7,243 bases of DNA from Deltaproteobacteria bacterium (GTDB lineage: Bacteria; Desulfobacterota; Desulfobacteria; Desulfobacterales; ETH-SRB1): positions 1 to 7,243 of the forward strand of contig JAFCZU010000183.1 in NCBI GenBank assembly GCA_019314185.1, read 5' to 3'. Positions 1-6,426 of the stretch are shown here, piece by piece. A program made the translations under genes and the position numbers. Every line of letters begins with the position of its first letter. The first letter of the stretch is position 1. The notes beneath the pieces were generated by a model. It saw nothing but the letters and a program-made list of their open reading frames with translations. It had not been told where the DNA came from and ran no database searches.

Positions 1-150
1 CCTTATACCAAAATTTACACCGGGCTTCTTGAACAATGGATTGAGATCGACCCCGCCAATTTTGATGTATTTTTGCATTTATCGCTTTGGGGTCGACACA
101 ATCCTAAAGGTTATCCGGATTCCGGTGTTTTTCTATTCCAGGAAAATTGA
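1..150 (+). other. Open frame running in from the window edge, unassigned
   Basis: Frame 1 of the plus strand is open from the window edge to a TGA at 148-150, giving 49 codons. The translation looks protein-like (it includes WIEIDPANFDVFLHLSLWG followed by RHNPKGYPDSG), but I do not recognise a family. Its last 15 or so codons overlap the antisense wzz remnant at 104-150, so at most the part left of about 115 could be foreign coding sequence. A competing minus-strand frame starts at an ATG near 83 (MQKYIKIGGVDLNPLFKKPG) and is also open to the edge. Both cannot be real, and it is possible that neither is. The open length is short enough to occur by chance. Confidence 0.2.
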
Positions 151-331
151 GTGCAACAATGCATTCGGTCACATATTGCGTGGGATATTTTGCCATTGTG
201 ATTCCAATGGCTGCTCCGGCACAAATAACAACCATAAGAGCTATAACCCATTTCCACCTCCATAAAACACGGAGATAATCGATAAGGTCAATTTCATCCT
301 CATAGTATTCAGGCATTTTGTTATTTTCCAT
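104..331 (-). pseudogene. Truncated Wzz/chain-length-determinant N-terminus (exopolysaccharide export)
   Basis: The frame encodes 75 residues from ATG 331 to TAG 104-106. The start is supported by GGGAAGGA about 7 bases upstream. An acidic N-terminus (MPEYYEDEIDLIDYLRVLWR) is followed by a hydrophobic segment at about residues 24-46 and then by the stretch ALNFPGIEKHRNPD. That is the layout of the N-terminal Wzz domain of polysaccharide co-polymerases, inner-membrane proteins that set the chain length of O-antigen or exopolysaccharide. Family members are usually 300 residues or more, with a long periplasmic coiled coil and a second membrane helix. Here the frame stops just after the first helix, and none of the three minus-strand frames to the left edge clearly resumes Wzz sequence. 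The gene is therefore broken by a rearrangement near 105-118 or by a frameshift with divergence. It lies downstream of the receiver-domain gene on the same strand. Confidence 0.6.
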
Positions 332-433
332 AATTATATCCTTCCCAGGCATGGCGCAAGCGGCTGGATACTGCCGCACTTTCGTTCACAACAACGGTGG
401 CGGCAATGACTATAAATATCAGTCTATTTTTCT

Positions 434-786
434 TTATTTAAGCATTATTTTTATTGTGTTTTGTATCTCTAAGATACTGAATGGTTTTGTAATACAGGCA
501 GTAGCCCCACTTTTCAGTAAATCATGTTCAGGCCCATTGCCGGTAACGATAAGAATGGGAATAGAAGGATATTCTGATCTTATCCTTTTGGTTAATTCAA
601 GTCCGTCCATTTCAGGCATCATATAATCTGTGATAATTAAATCATAAGATCTTTTGTAAATGTTGTTGATCGCCTCAAGCCCATTTTCAACAATATCAAT
701 CTCGTAATCATAAGTTTTCAGAGCCGTAGCAAGTAAAATCCTTATAGCCTCCTCGTCATCTGCGATAAGTATCCTTTTTTTTGCAA
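434..786 (-). CDS. Stand-alone CheY-like response regulator receiver domain, start codon unclear
   Basis: The frame ending in TAA at 434-436 encodes a full receiver domain. It begins KKRILIADDEE (acidic pair), has the phosphoacceptor Asp in LIITDYMMPEMDG, then Thr in LIVTGNG and Lys in ITKPFS, and ends in an amphipathic helix. There is no output domain, so it would act by protein contact like CheY or Spo0F, or as a phosphorelay intermediate. No ATG, GTG or TTG occurs in this frame upstream of the internal ATG pair at 622-617, although the frame stays open back to about 913. The natural candidates TTG 786-784 and GTG 795-793 or 792-790 are out of frame by one base across an A8 run (775-782). 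One extra A would give the typical start MQKKRILIADDEE. It is divergent from the XRE gene and upstream of the wzz remnant. It could be a frameshifted gene, a slippage-controlled gene, or one using a non-standard start. Confidence 0.7.
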
Positions 787-836
787 AAACACCACCGTCG
801 GTTGTTAGACTTTCCGGTTTTTTATGTGATAAATAT

Positions 837-864
837 TTGTTTAAATAATAAGGATTTGGATAAT
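837..864 (+). promoter_or_regulatory. Possible promoter for the XRE regulator
   Basis: TTGTTT at 837-842 and GATAAT at 859-864 are separated by 16 bases and resemble weak -35 and -10 boxes. GATAAT matches the -10 consensus at five of six positions. Initiation near 871 would leave a very short leader that still contains the AGGA at 874-877. The region is AT-rich, so a chance match is quite possible. Confidence 0.22.
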
Positions 865-885
865 GCTGCTCAAAGGAAAAAAGGA

Positions 886-1287
886 TTGATAGAAAAAAAG
901 ATTGGACTGAAAATTAGACGGATAAGGAAAAACTGGGGTCTTTCTCAGATTGATTTGGCTGAAAGAATAGGTCTTTCTTTTCAGCAAATCCAAAAATACG
1001 AGAAGGGCTCGACCAGGATTTCCGTCATGCGATTGCAACAGATATCAGAGGCCCTTGGAATTAATATTACCGCCTTTTTCGAAGAAGAAAAAGGCGCTCT
1101 TAAGGTTTCAGACCATGCCTTAAAATATAATTCCAGAGAAGAGTCCATTGAAACCTTCCAACCCCTTGACAGGGAAGAAATAACTCTCTTGAAACTCTTT
1201 CGCAAGACAAGAAATAAAAAGGTAAGAGAGGGCATCATAAAACAATTACGAGGGATTGTTGAGTTGGAAAATCAGGTCGGAAAATAA
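886..1287 (+). CDS. XRE/Cro-CI family helix-turn-helix transcriptional regulator
   Basis: A 133-residue cytoplasmic DNA-binding protein. The lambda-repressor-type HTH covers about residues 6-62: IRRIRKNWGLSQIDLAERIG forms helices 1-2, LSFQQIQKYEKG (residues 30-41) is the recognition helix and turn, and the domain closes with ISVMRLQQISEALGI. The QQIQKYEKG signature is typical of short XRE regulators common in proteobacteria. The C-terminal half (about 66-133) is charged and has no recognised domain, but its ITLLKLFRKTRNKKVREGIIKQL stretch looks helical and may mediate dimerisation. I chose TTG 886 as the start because AGGA at 874-877 lies 8 bases upstream and the HTH begins right after it. 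The same frame is open further upstream to a TTG at 781, but that segment overlaps the receiver gene and looks non-coding. It is divergent from the receiver gene, so it may control it and the polysaccharide gene. This regulatory link is inference. Confidence 0.85.
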   Translation: MIEKKIGLKIRRIRKNWGLSQIDLAERIGLSFQQIQKYEKGSTRISVMRLQQISEALGINITAFFEEEKGALKVSDHALKYNSREESIETFQPLDREEITLLKLFRKTRNKKVREGIIKQLRGIVELENQVGK

Positions 1288-1299
1288 CCGGAAACAACC

Positions 1300-1659
1300 T
1301 TGAAGCATATTAAAGATATTCCCTATTTCGACAGGCCGCGGGAGAAGCTGGCCGCCAAAGGGCCAGAATCTCTTTCTGATTCAGAACTTATCGATATCCT
1401 ACTTGGAAGCGGAGTCAAGGGAAAAGATGTTTTTCAAGTAGCTCGCTCTATTTTACAACGGCTTGATAAATATGGTGAAAAAATCATTGCCCACAACCAC
1501 CCTCCAGGAACTCCTTGTCAACTTGCATGTTCTTTGCCTCATAAATACAGCCACTTATATGAGGCAGAACATCACAGGATGCATTCCCAGACAGAGCTTG
1601 GGAACGAGTCAAAAAATCGCTATTTGAGAAATGTGTCAGGTGTTAACCATTTGATATGA
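1300..1659 (+). pseudogene. radC: Decayed radC (JAB/MPN domain DNA-repair-like protein), internally deleted
   Basis: Residues 1-60 match the N-terminal helical (UPF0758) domain of RadC: IKDIPYFDRPREKLAAKGPE, then LSDSELIDILLGSGVKGKDVFQVARSIL. Immediately afterwards, at about 1476-1484, the sequence jumps to IIAHNHPPG, the JAMM metal-binding motif that lies far downstream in normal RadC (about 220 residues in total). Roughly 100 codons are therefore missing, in frame. After HNHPPG nothing resembles RadC: the expected downstream Ser/Asp ligand region is replaced by unrelated sequence running into a palindromic repeat at 1581. A TTG at 1300, 12 bases after the XRE stop, is the only obvious start and has a weak GGAAA upstream, so it may have been co-transcribed with the XRE gene. 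The product is almost certainly non-functional. Even in intact genes RadC's cellular role is uncertain. Confidence 0.8.
1581..1608. repeat. REP-like palindrome inside the radC remnant tail
   Basis: TTCCCAG at 1584-1590 faces CTTGGGAA at 1597-1604 across a short ACAGAG loop, followed by CGAG. From memory, CATTCCCA...TGGGAACGAG palindromes are scattered through intergenic DNA of several deltaproteobacterial and cyanobacterial genomes, so this is probably a dispersed repeat rather than coding sequence. Its arrival, or recombination through such copies, could explain the loss of the radC 3' end. Confidence 0.5.
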
Positions 1660-1680
1660 CAGTTAAATTGTTTTATCTTA

Positions 1681-1705
1681 GCGCCTAACATTTAGCACCT
1701 AACAC
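1681..1705. repeat. Imperfect tandem 14-mer
   Basis: GCGCCTAACATTTA (1681-1694) is followed directly by GCACCTAACACTT (1695-1707), differing at a few positions. A related string, AGGTGTTAACC, occurs in opposite sense just upstream near 1639. This is low-complexity intergenic repeat debris with no function visible. Confidence 0.35.
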
Positions 1706-1737
1706 TTGATGAATTCGACTTTTTACAAATTCATCAA
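1706..1737. repeat. Perfect 10-bp inverted repeat
   Basis: TTGATGAATT (1706-1715) and AATTCATCAA (1728-1737) are exact reverse complements around a 12-base loop (CGACTTTTTACA). There is no T-tract after the second arm, so it is not a convincing rho-independent terminator. A GATGAATTCGACTTTTTAC-type hairpin resembles dispersed elements I associate with Desulfobacterales genomes, which is recollection and was not tested. Confidence 0.6.
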
Positions 1738-1783
1738 ACATATTGCATCTACAAATCATATATGTTAGCAGAGTGCCTTTAAA

Positions 1784-1942
1784 CCTAAATTGAGCGATTT
1801 TTTACTCGATCTGCGCCGATCTCTTGCGCATAAAGGCTTCGCAAAAATCTTAAACATATTCACGGGTATGCCTGCGGTTTTTGCAAATCCTTATGCATCA
1901 AGATCTAAGCACATATCTTCACAAAAAATCGCTCAACTTAGG
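1784..1942. repeat. Long imperfect hairpin, MITE-like element 1
   Basis: Terminal arms CCTAAATTGAGCGATTTTTT (1784-1803) and AAAAAATCGCTCAACTTAGG (1923-1942) pair with one mismatch in 20. Pairing continues inward with interruptions: GCATAAAGGCTTCGCAAAAA (1828-1847) against TTTTTGCAAATCCTTATGC (1878-1896). The element is about 159 bp, has no credible reading frame, and I see no obvious target-site duplication. The structure fits a non-autonomous inverted-repeat element or a large cruciform-forming repeat. Confidence 0.7.
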
Positions 1943-2108
1943 GTTCGCTCAAAAATAAGTTGGCAATTTTAAGTGTTGAGGCGCCAGGCTGGCAAGGCGC
2001 GAAAGTGCAGGAATATCAAGCATATTTCGAGCTTTCGCAACGCAGCCAGGCTGGATGGATGCATCGGCGCTTAAAATGTAAAGTTATTTTTGTGCGAGCC
2101 CTTAGGTT
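1938..2108. repeat. Long imperfect hairpin, MITE-like element 2, abutting fabH leader
   Basis: The ends at 1938-1958 (TTAGGGTTCGCTC then AAAAATAA) and 2084-2104 pair at 18 of 21 positions. Inner pairing includes ATTTTAAG (1966-1973) with CTTAAAAT (2070-2077) and GCGAAAG (1999-2005) with CTTTCGC (2032-2038). The left boundary overlaps the TTAGG that ends element 1, and the right end carries TTAGGTT (2102-2108), complementary to AACCTAA at 1782-1788 at the far end of element 1. The two hairpins therefore form one bracketed composite. Its interior also carries two copies of GCCAGGCTGG. It ends only about 25 bases before the fabH start. Confidence 0.7.
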
Positions 2109-2132
2109 AAATAATACGGGAGGGTTTTTTAA

Positions 2133-3122
2133 ATGAGAGCAATCATAACCGGAGTCGGACATTATGTTCCAGACAATATACTTACCAATCAAGACCTTGA
2201 AAAGATGGTGGATACAAACGATGAATGGATTGTATCACGTACAGGAATAAAGGAAAGAAGGATCCTGGACAAGGATAAAGGCACTTCTTATATAGCAGTC
2301 AAGGCCGCGGAATCGGTTCTTGAGCAGACAAATACTGCGGCGGACGAGCTTGATTTAATTCTTGTCGCGACATCAACTCCAGATATGCTCGTTCCAGCCA
2401 CAGCAGCGTTTGTTCAAAAGAAACTTAAAGCAACAAACTGCTGGGGATTTGATATTAATGCCGCGTGTTGTGGGTTTATCTATGCTTTGGCCACAGCTTC
2501 TCAATTTATTGAAACAGGAAAACATAATAAGATTATGGTTATCGGCGTTGACAAAATGAGCGCTATTATTAACTACGAGGATAGAAACACATGTCTGATT
2601 TTCGGAGATGGGGGTGGCGCTGTCCTGTTGGAATCATCCAATGAAGATGAACTCGGAATCGAGGATTACATTTTCCATTTAGATGGTTCAGGTGCTGAAT
2701 ATCTGAATCTACCAGCAGGAGGCAGTTTATTCCCAACCTCTCATGAAACTGTAGACAAAAAAATGCACTACCTTTTCCAGAACGGTAAAAGAATATTCAA
2801 ATACGCCGTAACAGAGATGTCAGATGTTTCAATAAAAATAATGGAAAAAAACAAACTGACCGGCAAAGATATAAAACTTCTGATCCCGCACCAAGCCAAT
2901 TTAAGAATAATCGATGCTGTAGCTAAAAAAATGGGCTTAACTCATAATCAGGTAATGATCAACATAGAAAAATATGGTAACACCACAGCAGGCACAATAC
3001 CAATCGCTATGTCCGAGGCTTATCAAAAAAAGAGGATGAGTAATGGGGACTGGATAATTATTTCTAGTTTTGGCGCCGGTTTTACATCAGGAAGCTTGCT
3101 GCTTAAATGGGCTTTGGATTAA
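2133..3122 (+). CDS. fabH: Beta-ketoacyl-ACP synthase III (FabH)
   Basis: The 329-residue protein catalyses the first condensation of type II fatty-acid synthesis, joining an acyl-CoA primer (usually acetyl-CoA) to malonyl-ACP in the cytoplasm. The thiolase-fold catalytic triad is visible: Cys112 in FDINAACCGF, His253 in IPHQANLRI and Asn283 in YGNTTAGTIP. The CoA-contact residues Trp32 and Arg36 sit in NDEWIVSRTGIKERR. FGDGGGAVLLESS (about 157-169) and the C-terminal SSFGAGFTSGSLLLKW complete the family pattern. Length is close to E. coli FabH (317). ATG 2133 is preceded by GGGAGGG at 2118-2124 with 8-base spacing, a strong ribosome site. A second Cys (113) follows the catalytic one, where E. 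coli has Ala. It stands alone rather than in a fab cluster, and its upstream DNA is the hairpin composite, so its promoter must lie in the last repeat arm or in the roughly 25-base gap. Confidence 0.95.
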   Translation: MRAIITGVGHYVPDNILTNQDLEKMVDTNDEWIVSRTGIKERRILDKDKGTSYIAVKAAESVLEQTNTAADELDLILVATSTPDMLVPATAAFVQKKLKATNCWGFDINAACCGFIYALATASQFIETGKHNKIMVIGVDKMSAIINYEDRNTCLIFGDGGGAVLLESSNEDELGIEDYIFHLDGSGAEYLNLPAGGSLFPTSHETVDKKMHYLFQNGKRIFKYAVTEMSDVSIKIMEKNKLTGKDIKLLIPHQANLRIIDAVAKKMGLTHNQVMINIEKYGNTTAGTIPIAMSEAYQKKRMSNGDWIIISSFGAGFTSGSLLLKWALD

Positions 3123-3418
3123 TCTCTATTATAACTATTCAGGTTATTTATTAGGCTGAAGAAGTCAGAAGAGTACGATTGCCGTACTTTGTCGGAAATA
3201 CTGCCCGACACCTGCCCGCAATACCTCTATTTTACATGACTTAGTTTTGCCACCTTATTCTTGCAAGCATAATTAACGAAATGAATAGGGCATGTTTAAT
3301 GCATGGCAGACGGGTCGCGAGCTCAGACGAGGTGGGCGGGTCTGATTCTTACACCAAAACATGGAAGCTTCAAAATACGTTTTTTCCCTAACAGCCTTCA
3401 GCCTATCTACCTGTGTAG
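3123..3418. other. Gene-free gap between converging genes
   Basis: This 296-base gap separates fabH (plus) from the response regulator (minus). I find no coding frame and no convincing terminator for either gene. It holds small hairpins, AGTAC/GTACT (3172-3188) and GTCGG/CCGAC (3191-3209), a CTGCCCG doublet at 3201 and 3212, and a weak CAGAC...GTCTG pair (about 3307-3344) in locally GC-rich DNA. The first hairpin is followed by TTTGT only, so termination there would be weak. Confidence 0.4.
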
Positions 3419-4822
3419 CTATAAAATATTGTAGTCTTTAATCTTGCTTAACAAAGAAGGATGACTTATTTCAAGAAGCCGGGATGCCTTAGTTCGATTG
3501 TTTCCTGTTGCTTCAAGAGCTCTTGCAATTAGTCTTTTCTCCATAATTTTCCGGGCGGCTTTGATAGAAAATCCCTTAAAAAAATCGTCCAGCCTGTTTG
3601 TCCCTGTTTTTGCTCCAAGTTCAGCAGGAAGATTTTCCGGCAGGAGAATCATTTTCTCTGAAAGAACAACCGCTCTTTCAATAACATTTTCCAACTCCCT
3701 TACATTGCCGGGCCAATTGTGTTTAAGGAGCAAGGATATAGTTGCAGGCGCTATTCCTTTTATATTTTCACCAAGCTTTATATTAAACTTGTCGATAAAA
3801 TACTGACAGAGAAGTGGTATATCTTCAGTGCGTTCCCTTAGGGGCGGCAGCCTGACAGATAATACATTAAGCCTGTAAAACAGATCTTCACGAAAAGTGC
3901 CGGCCGCAACTTCGTTCTTCAAATTCTTTGAAGTTGCGGCAATCACTCGAACATCTATTTTCTTCACCTTTGTATCACCAATCATACGTATTTCATTTTC
4001 CTGTAATACCCTCAGGATTTTCACCTGTAAAGACAGAGGTAATTCTCCTATCTCATCAAGAAAAATAGTGCCTTTATCAGCTTCATCAAAAAGCCCTTTT
4101 TTATCTTTGGCAGCTCCTGTAAATGCCCCCTTTTTATATCCGAAAAATTCACTTTCAAGTAAATTTTCAGGAATTCCTCCACAGTTAACAGTAACAAGCG
4201 GCATTTTAGATCTATCCCCTGCAAAATAAATACCCCGAGCCACCAATTCTTTTCCTGTTCCGCTTTCACCTGATATTAACACTGTAGTATTATATTGCGC
4301 GACTCTTGTTGCCAGCAGAAAAACCGACTGCATTGCCTTGCTTTTAGCAACCATGTTACCAAAAGTATAATTTGTTTCAATTCTCTGGATCCGATCTTTA
4401 AGCAAAACATTTTCTTTTTTTAAATTTTCCCGCTCTTCTGCTTTCTTTAAAGTAAGAAGAACCTCATCCGTTTTAAACGGTTTTGATATATAGTCATAAG
4501 CTCCCAACTTCATAGCCTTAACAGCCGTATCAATAGTTCCATATGCAGACATCATTATTACAGTGGTTGCCTCTATCTTATCTCCGACAGACTTTAAAAA
4601 CTCCATCCCGTCAACCCTGGGCATTTTAATGTCACAAAGTATGAAATCGTATTGATTACGATCTATCATCTGCAAGCCTTCATAACCATCAGAAGCAGCA
4701 TCTACTATATAACCTGATTTTTTGAGCAAAACAGACAACATGTGACGCATGTTCTCTTCATCATCAATAATCAGCAAACGTTTTCCTGATGATTTAACAT
4801 TCATTGGTTTTATTTTTTTCAT
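3419..4822 (-). CDS. NtrC-family sigma-54-dependent response regulator
   Basis: A 467-residue cytoplasmic activator of sigma-54 promoters. The receiver domain (about 15-130) has the acidic pair in LLIIDDEE, phosphoacceptor Asp64 (ILCDIKMP), Ser92 and Lys114. A charged helical linker leads to the AAA+ domain (about 154-385): Walker A GESGTGKE (185-192), the sigma-54-contact loop GAFTGA (232-237), Walker B GTIFLDEIGE (251-260), the arginine-finger region FREDLFYRLNV, and sensor II WPGNVRELENV (370-380). A Fis-type HTH closes the protein (about 434-466, ALEATGNNRTKASRLLEIS). The domain set is complete and of typical length. The ATG at 4822 has AAGGG close upstream; a second ATG at codon 7 lacks a ribosome site. 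The gene follows the kinase by about 23 bases on the same strand, so the pair is an operon and presumably cognate. The target genes are not evident in the window. Confidence 0.95.
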   Translation of the reverse strand: MKKIKPMNVKSSGKRLLIIDDEENMRHMLSVLLKKSGYIVDAASDGYEGLQMIDRNQYDFILCDIKMPRVDGMEFLKSVGDKIEATTVIMMSAYGTIDTAVKAMKLGAYDYISKPFKTDEVLLTLKKAEERENLKKENVLLKDRIQRIETNYTFGNMVAKSKAMQSVFLLATRVAQYNTTVLISGESGTGKELVARGIYFAGDRSKMPLVTVNCGGIPENLLESEFFGYKKGAFTGAAKDKKGLFDEADKGTIFLDEIGELPLSLQVKILRVLQENEIRMIGDTKVKKIDVRVIAATSKNLKNEVAAGTFREDLFYRLNVLSVRLPPLRERTEDIPLLCQYFIDKFNIKLGENIKGIAPATISLLLKHNWPGNVRELENVIERAVVLSEKMILLPENLPAELGAKTGTNRLDDFFKGFSIKAARKIMEKRLIARALEATGNNRTKASRLLEISHPSLLSKIKDYNIL

Positions 4823-4845
4823 TACCCTTTTAATCCTTACCCCTT

Positions 4846-6426
4846 TTAATTACAAACAGGCAGATAAACAGCAATTGTAGTTCCTGCACCCTCCTTGCTG
4901 GTCACTTTGATTCCCCCCCCTATCCCTTGGATAATCATGAAACAAACCGAAAGTCCGAGTCCTGTTCCCTTTCCAGGTTCCTTTGTAGTATAAAATGGAT
5001 CAAAAATATTACCAAGATTATCCTCTGAAATTCCTGGCCCGTTATCAATAAATCTAATCTTTAACATTGACGGATAATATGCAAAATCTGCATCCGTATC
5101 CTGTACAACCTTACTTGTAATTGTCAGTCTGCCGTCTGATTTACCCCTGACCAAAGAAATTGCATCTGCGGCATTAATAATTATATTTAAAAATACCTGC
5201 CGTAATTGATCAGGATCAGCCATAACCTTATCTTCGTCAGCCGACAATAAACATTCATATTTTATATTTGATAATAGAGGCTGAAATTTTAAAACGTCAG
5301 CGATATCATTAATAATTTCATGCACTGAAACAGCCGCTAAACCTACATTTGACTGCCTGGACAAACCAAGAAGCTGCTGTATAATAGTATTTATTCTGTT
5401 TATCTCATTTTCTACTCGAACAACAAATTCTTTTTTTTCTTCATTAGTAACATCTTGCTGTTTAAGCAATTCAAGATAACCCATTATAATACCGATAGGA
5501 TTTCCTATTTCATGAGCAATGCCTGAAGACAATCTTCCAACAGAAGCTAATTTTTCCGCTCTGACAATATCCTTTTGAGCCTGTTTTAAATCATAATTTA
5601 CTTTTTTTAAGGACCTCACTGTTGTTTGAAGCTTTTCCTTGTCCTCTGAAATCCGTTTCAACATACTATTTAAAGCTTTTGACAGTTTATTGAACTCATT
5701 ATCCTCTCTCCCTGTCAAAAAATAAATATCATCATCTTCTTCTCTATACTCATTAACCCTTTTTATAAGTCTATGAATAGGTTTTACTATCACTTTCGAA
5801 AACAGGTATAGACCGACAAGTGTAAAAAAAATGGTATTTATCAAAATATAAATAAATATTATATGCTGCGTATGCCTCAAAACCTGATAAACCCCTCCAA
5901 GGGGCAAAACAACAGCAGCGCCGGCAACGACATTTTCATTATGAAACAATGGAGCCGATATTATCAAATTTCTCTTCTGTCGCCAAAAAACTCCCCATGT
6001 TGTACCCAACAATCTGGTCATTTTTTTTCCTGAACCCATTGTCTGTCCAACAATTTGTACAAGTTCATTTCTCAGCATACAATCAATTCCATTAAAATAT
6101 TTCTCTTGATTGTCCCTATCTAAAACAAGAGCACAAGAAAACCCTGCCTCATATAATATCTTATCAAAATGGCATTTAAAATCTAACCTCTCAGCGTTAT
6201 TCCACAATGTATCATAATTAATTAAATTGTTTTCTATCATAGATATAAAAACATGACCTTTTGATATTTCAGAACGAATTAGTTCCCTCTGTGCAGTAAT
6301 AATAATTACAAAATCGATTAAAATCATTGCAAGCACTAAAAGCACGGCAAGATTTATCGCAATATTGATTTTTAATCTGTGAATAAACACATCAACCCTT
6401 ATTTTAAAACCTTTGAATCTTATCAT
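4846..6426 (-). CDS. Membrane-bound sensor histidine kinase, partner of the NtrC-type regulator
   Basis: Numbered from ATG 6426 (526 residues). A basic N-terminus precedes membrane helix 1 (about 22-45), then an extracytoplasmic sensor domain of about 140 residues, helix 2 (about 188-211), a HAMP linker (about 212-264), and a coiled coil (to about 295). HisKA follows with phospho-accepting His305 in GIAHEIGNPIG. The ATPase domain has the N box with Asn418 (FLNIIINAADAI), G1 DNGPGI (461-466), F box FDPFYTTK (475-482) and G2 GKGTGLGLS (485-493). This is a complete kinase of the NtrB/AtoS-like class that pairs with sigma-54 activators, as found directly downstream. The sensor domain resembles a single-Cache fold in size and layout but has no motif I can name, and it carries three cysteines (85, 98, 116). 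The start is uncertain: an in-frame TTG at 6441 adds five residues, and neither start has a clear ribosome site. Confidence 0.93.
   Translation of the reverse strand: MIRFKGFKIRVDVFIHRLKINIAINLAVLLVLAMILIDFVIIITAQRELIRSEISKGHVFISMIENNLINYDTLWNNAERLDFKCHFDKILYEAGFSCALVLDRDNQEKYFNGIDCMLRNELVQIVGQTMGSGKKMTRLLGTTWGVFWRQKRNLIISAPLFHNENVVAGAAVVLPLGGVYQVLRHTQHIIFIYILINTIFFTLVGLYLFSKVIVKPIHRLIKRVNEYREEDDDIYFLTGREDNEFNKLSKALNSMLKRISEDKEKLQTTVRSLKKVNYDLKQAQKDIVRAEKLASVGRLSSGIAHEIGNPIGIIMGYLELLKQQDVTNEEKKEFVVRVENEINRINTIIQQLLGLSRQSNVGLAAVSVHEIINDIADVLKFQPLLSNIKYECLLSADEDKVMADPDQLRQVFLNIIINAADAISLVRGKSDGRLTITSKVVQDTDADFAYYPSMLKIRFIDNGPGISEDNLGNIFDPFYTTKEPGKGTGLGLSVCFMIIQGIGGGIKVTSKEGAGTTIAVYLPVCN

Noticed and set aside
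29..265. Plus-strand frame of 78 codons
   Set aside because: Lies antisense to the wzz remnant across most of its length and has no family resemblance or ribosome site.
318..626. Plus-strand frame of 102 codons
   Set aside because: Antisense to the receiver domain, whose conserved residues show that the minus strand is the coding one.
1706..1737. Rho-independent terminator for the XRE-radC unit
   Set aside because: The stem is perfect but AT-rich and is not followed by a T-tract; better treated as a repeat.
1790..1972. 60-codon plus-strand frame
   Set aside because: Falls entirely within the long inverted repeats; its codons are explained by hairpin arms.
3172..3209. Possible fabH terminator formed by two small hairpins
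   Set aside because: Stems are only 5 bp and no T-run follows.
3897..4229. 110-codon plus-strand frame
   Set aside because: Shadow of the AAA+ domain of the response regulator; low-complexity Ser/Phe/Pro composition.
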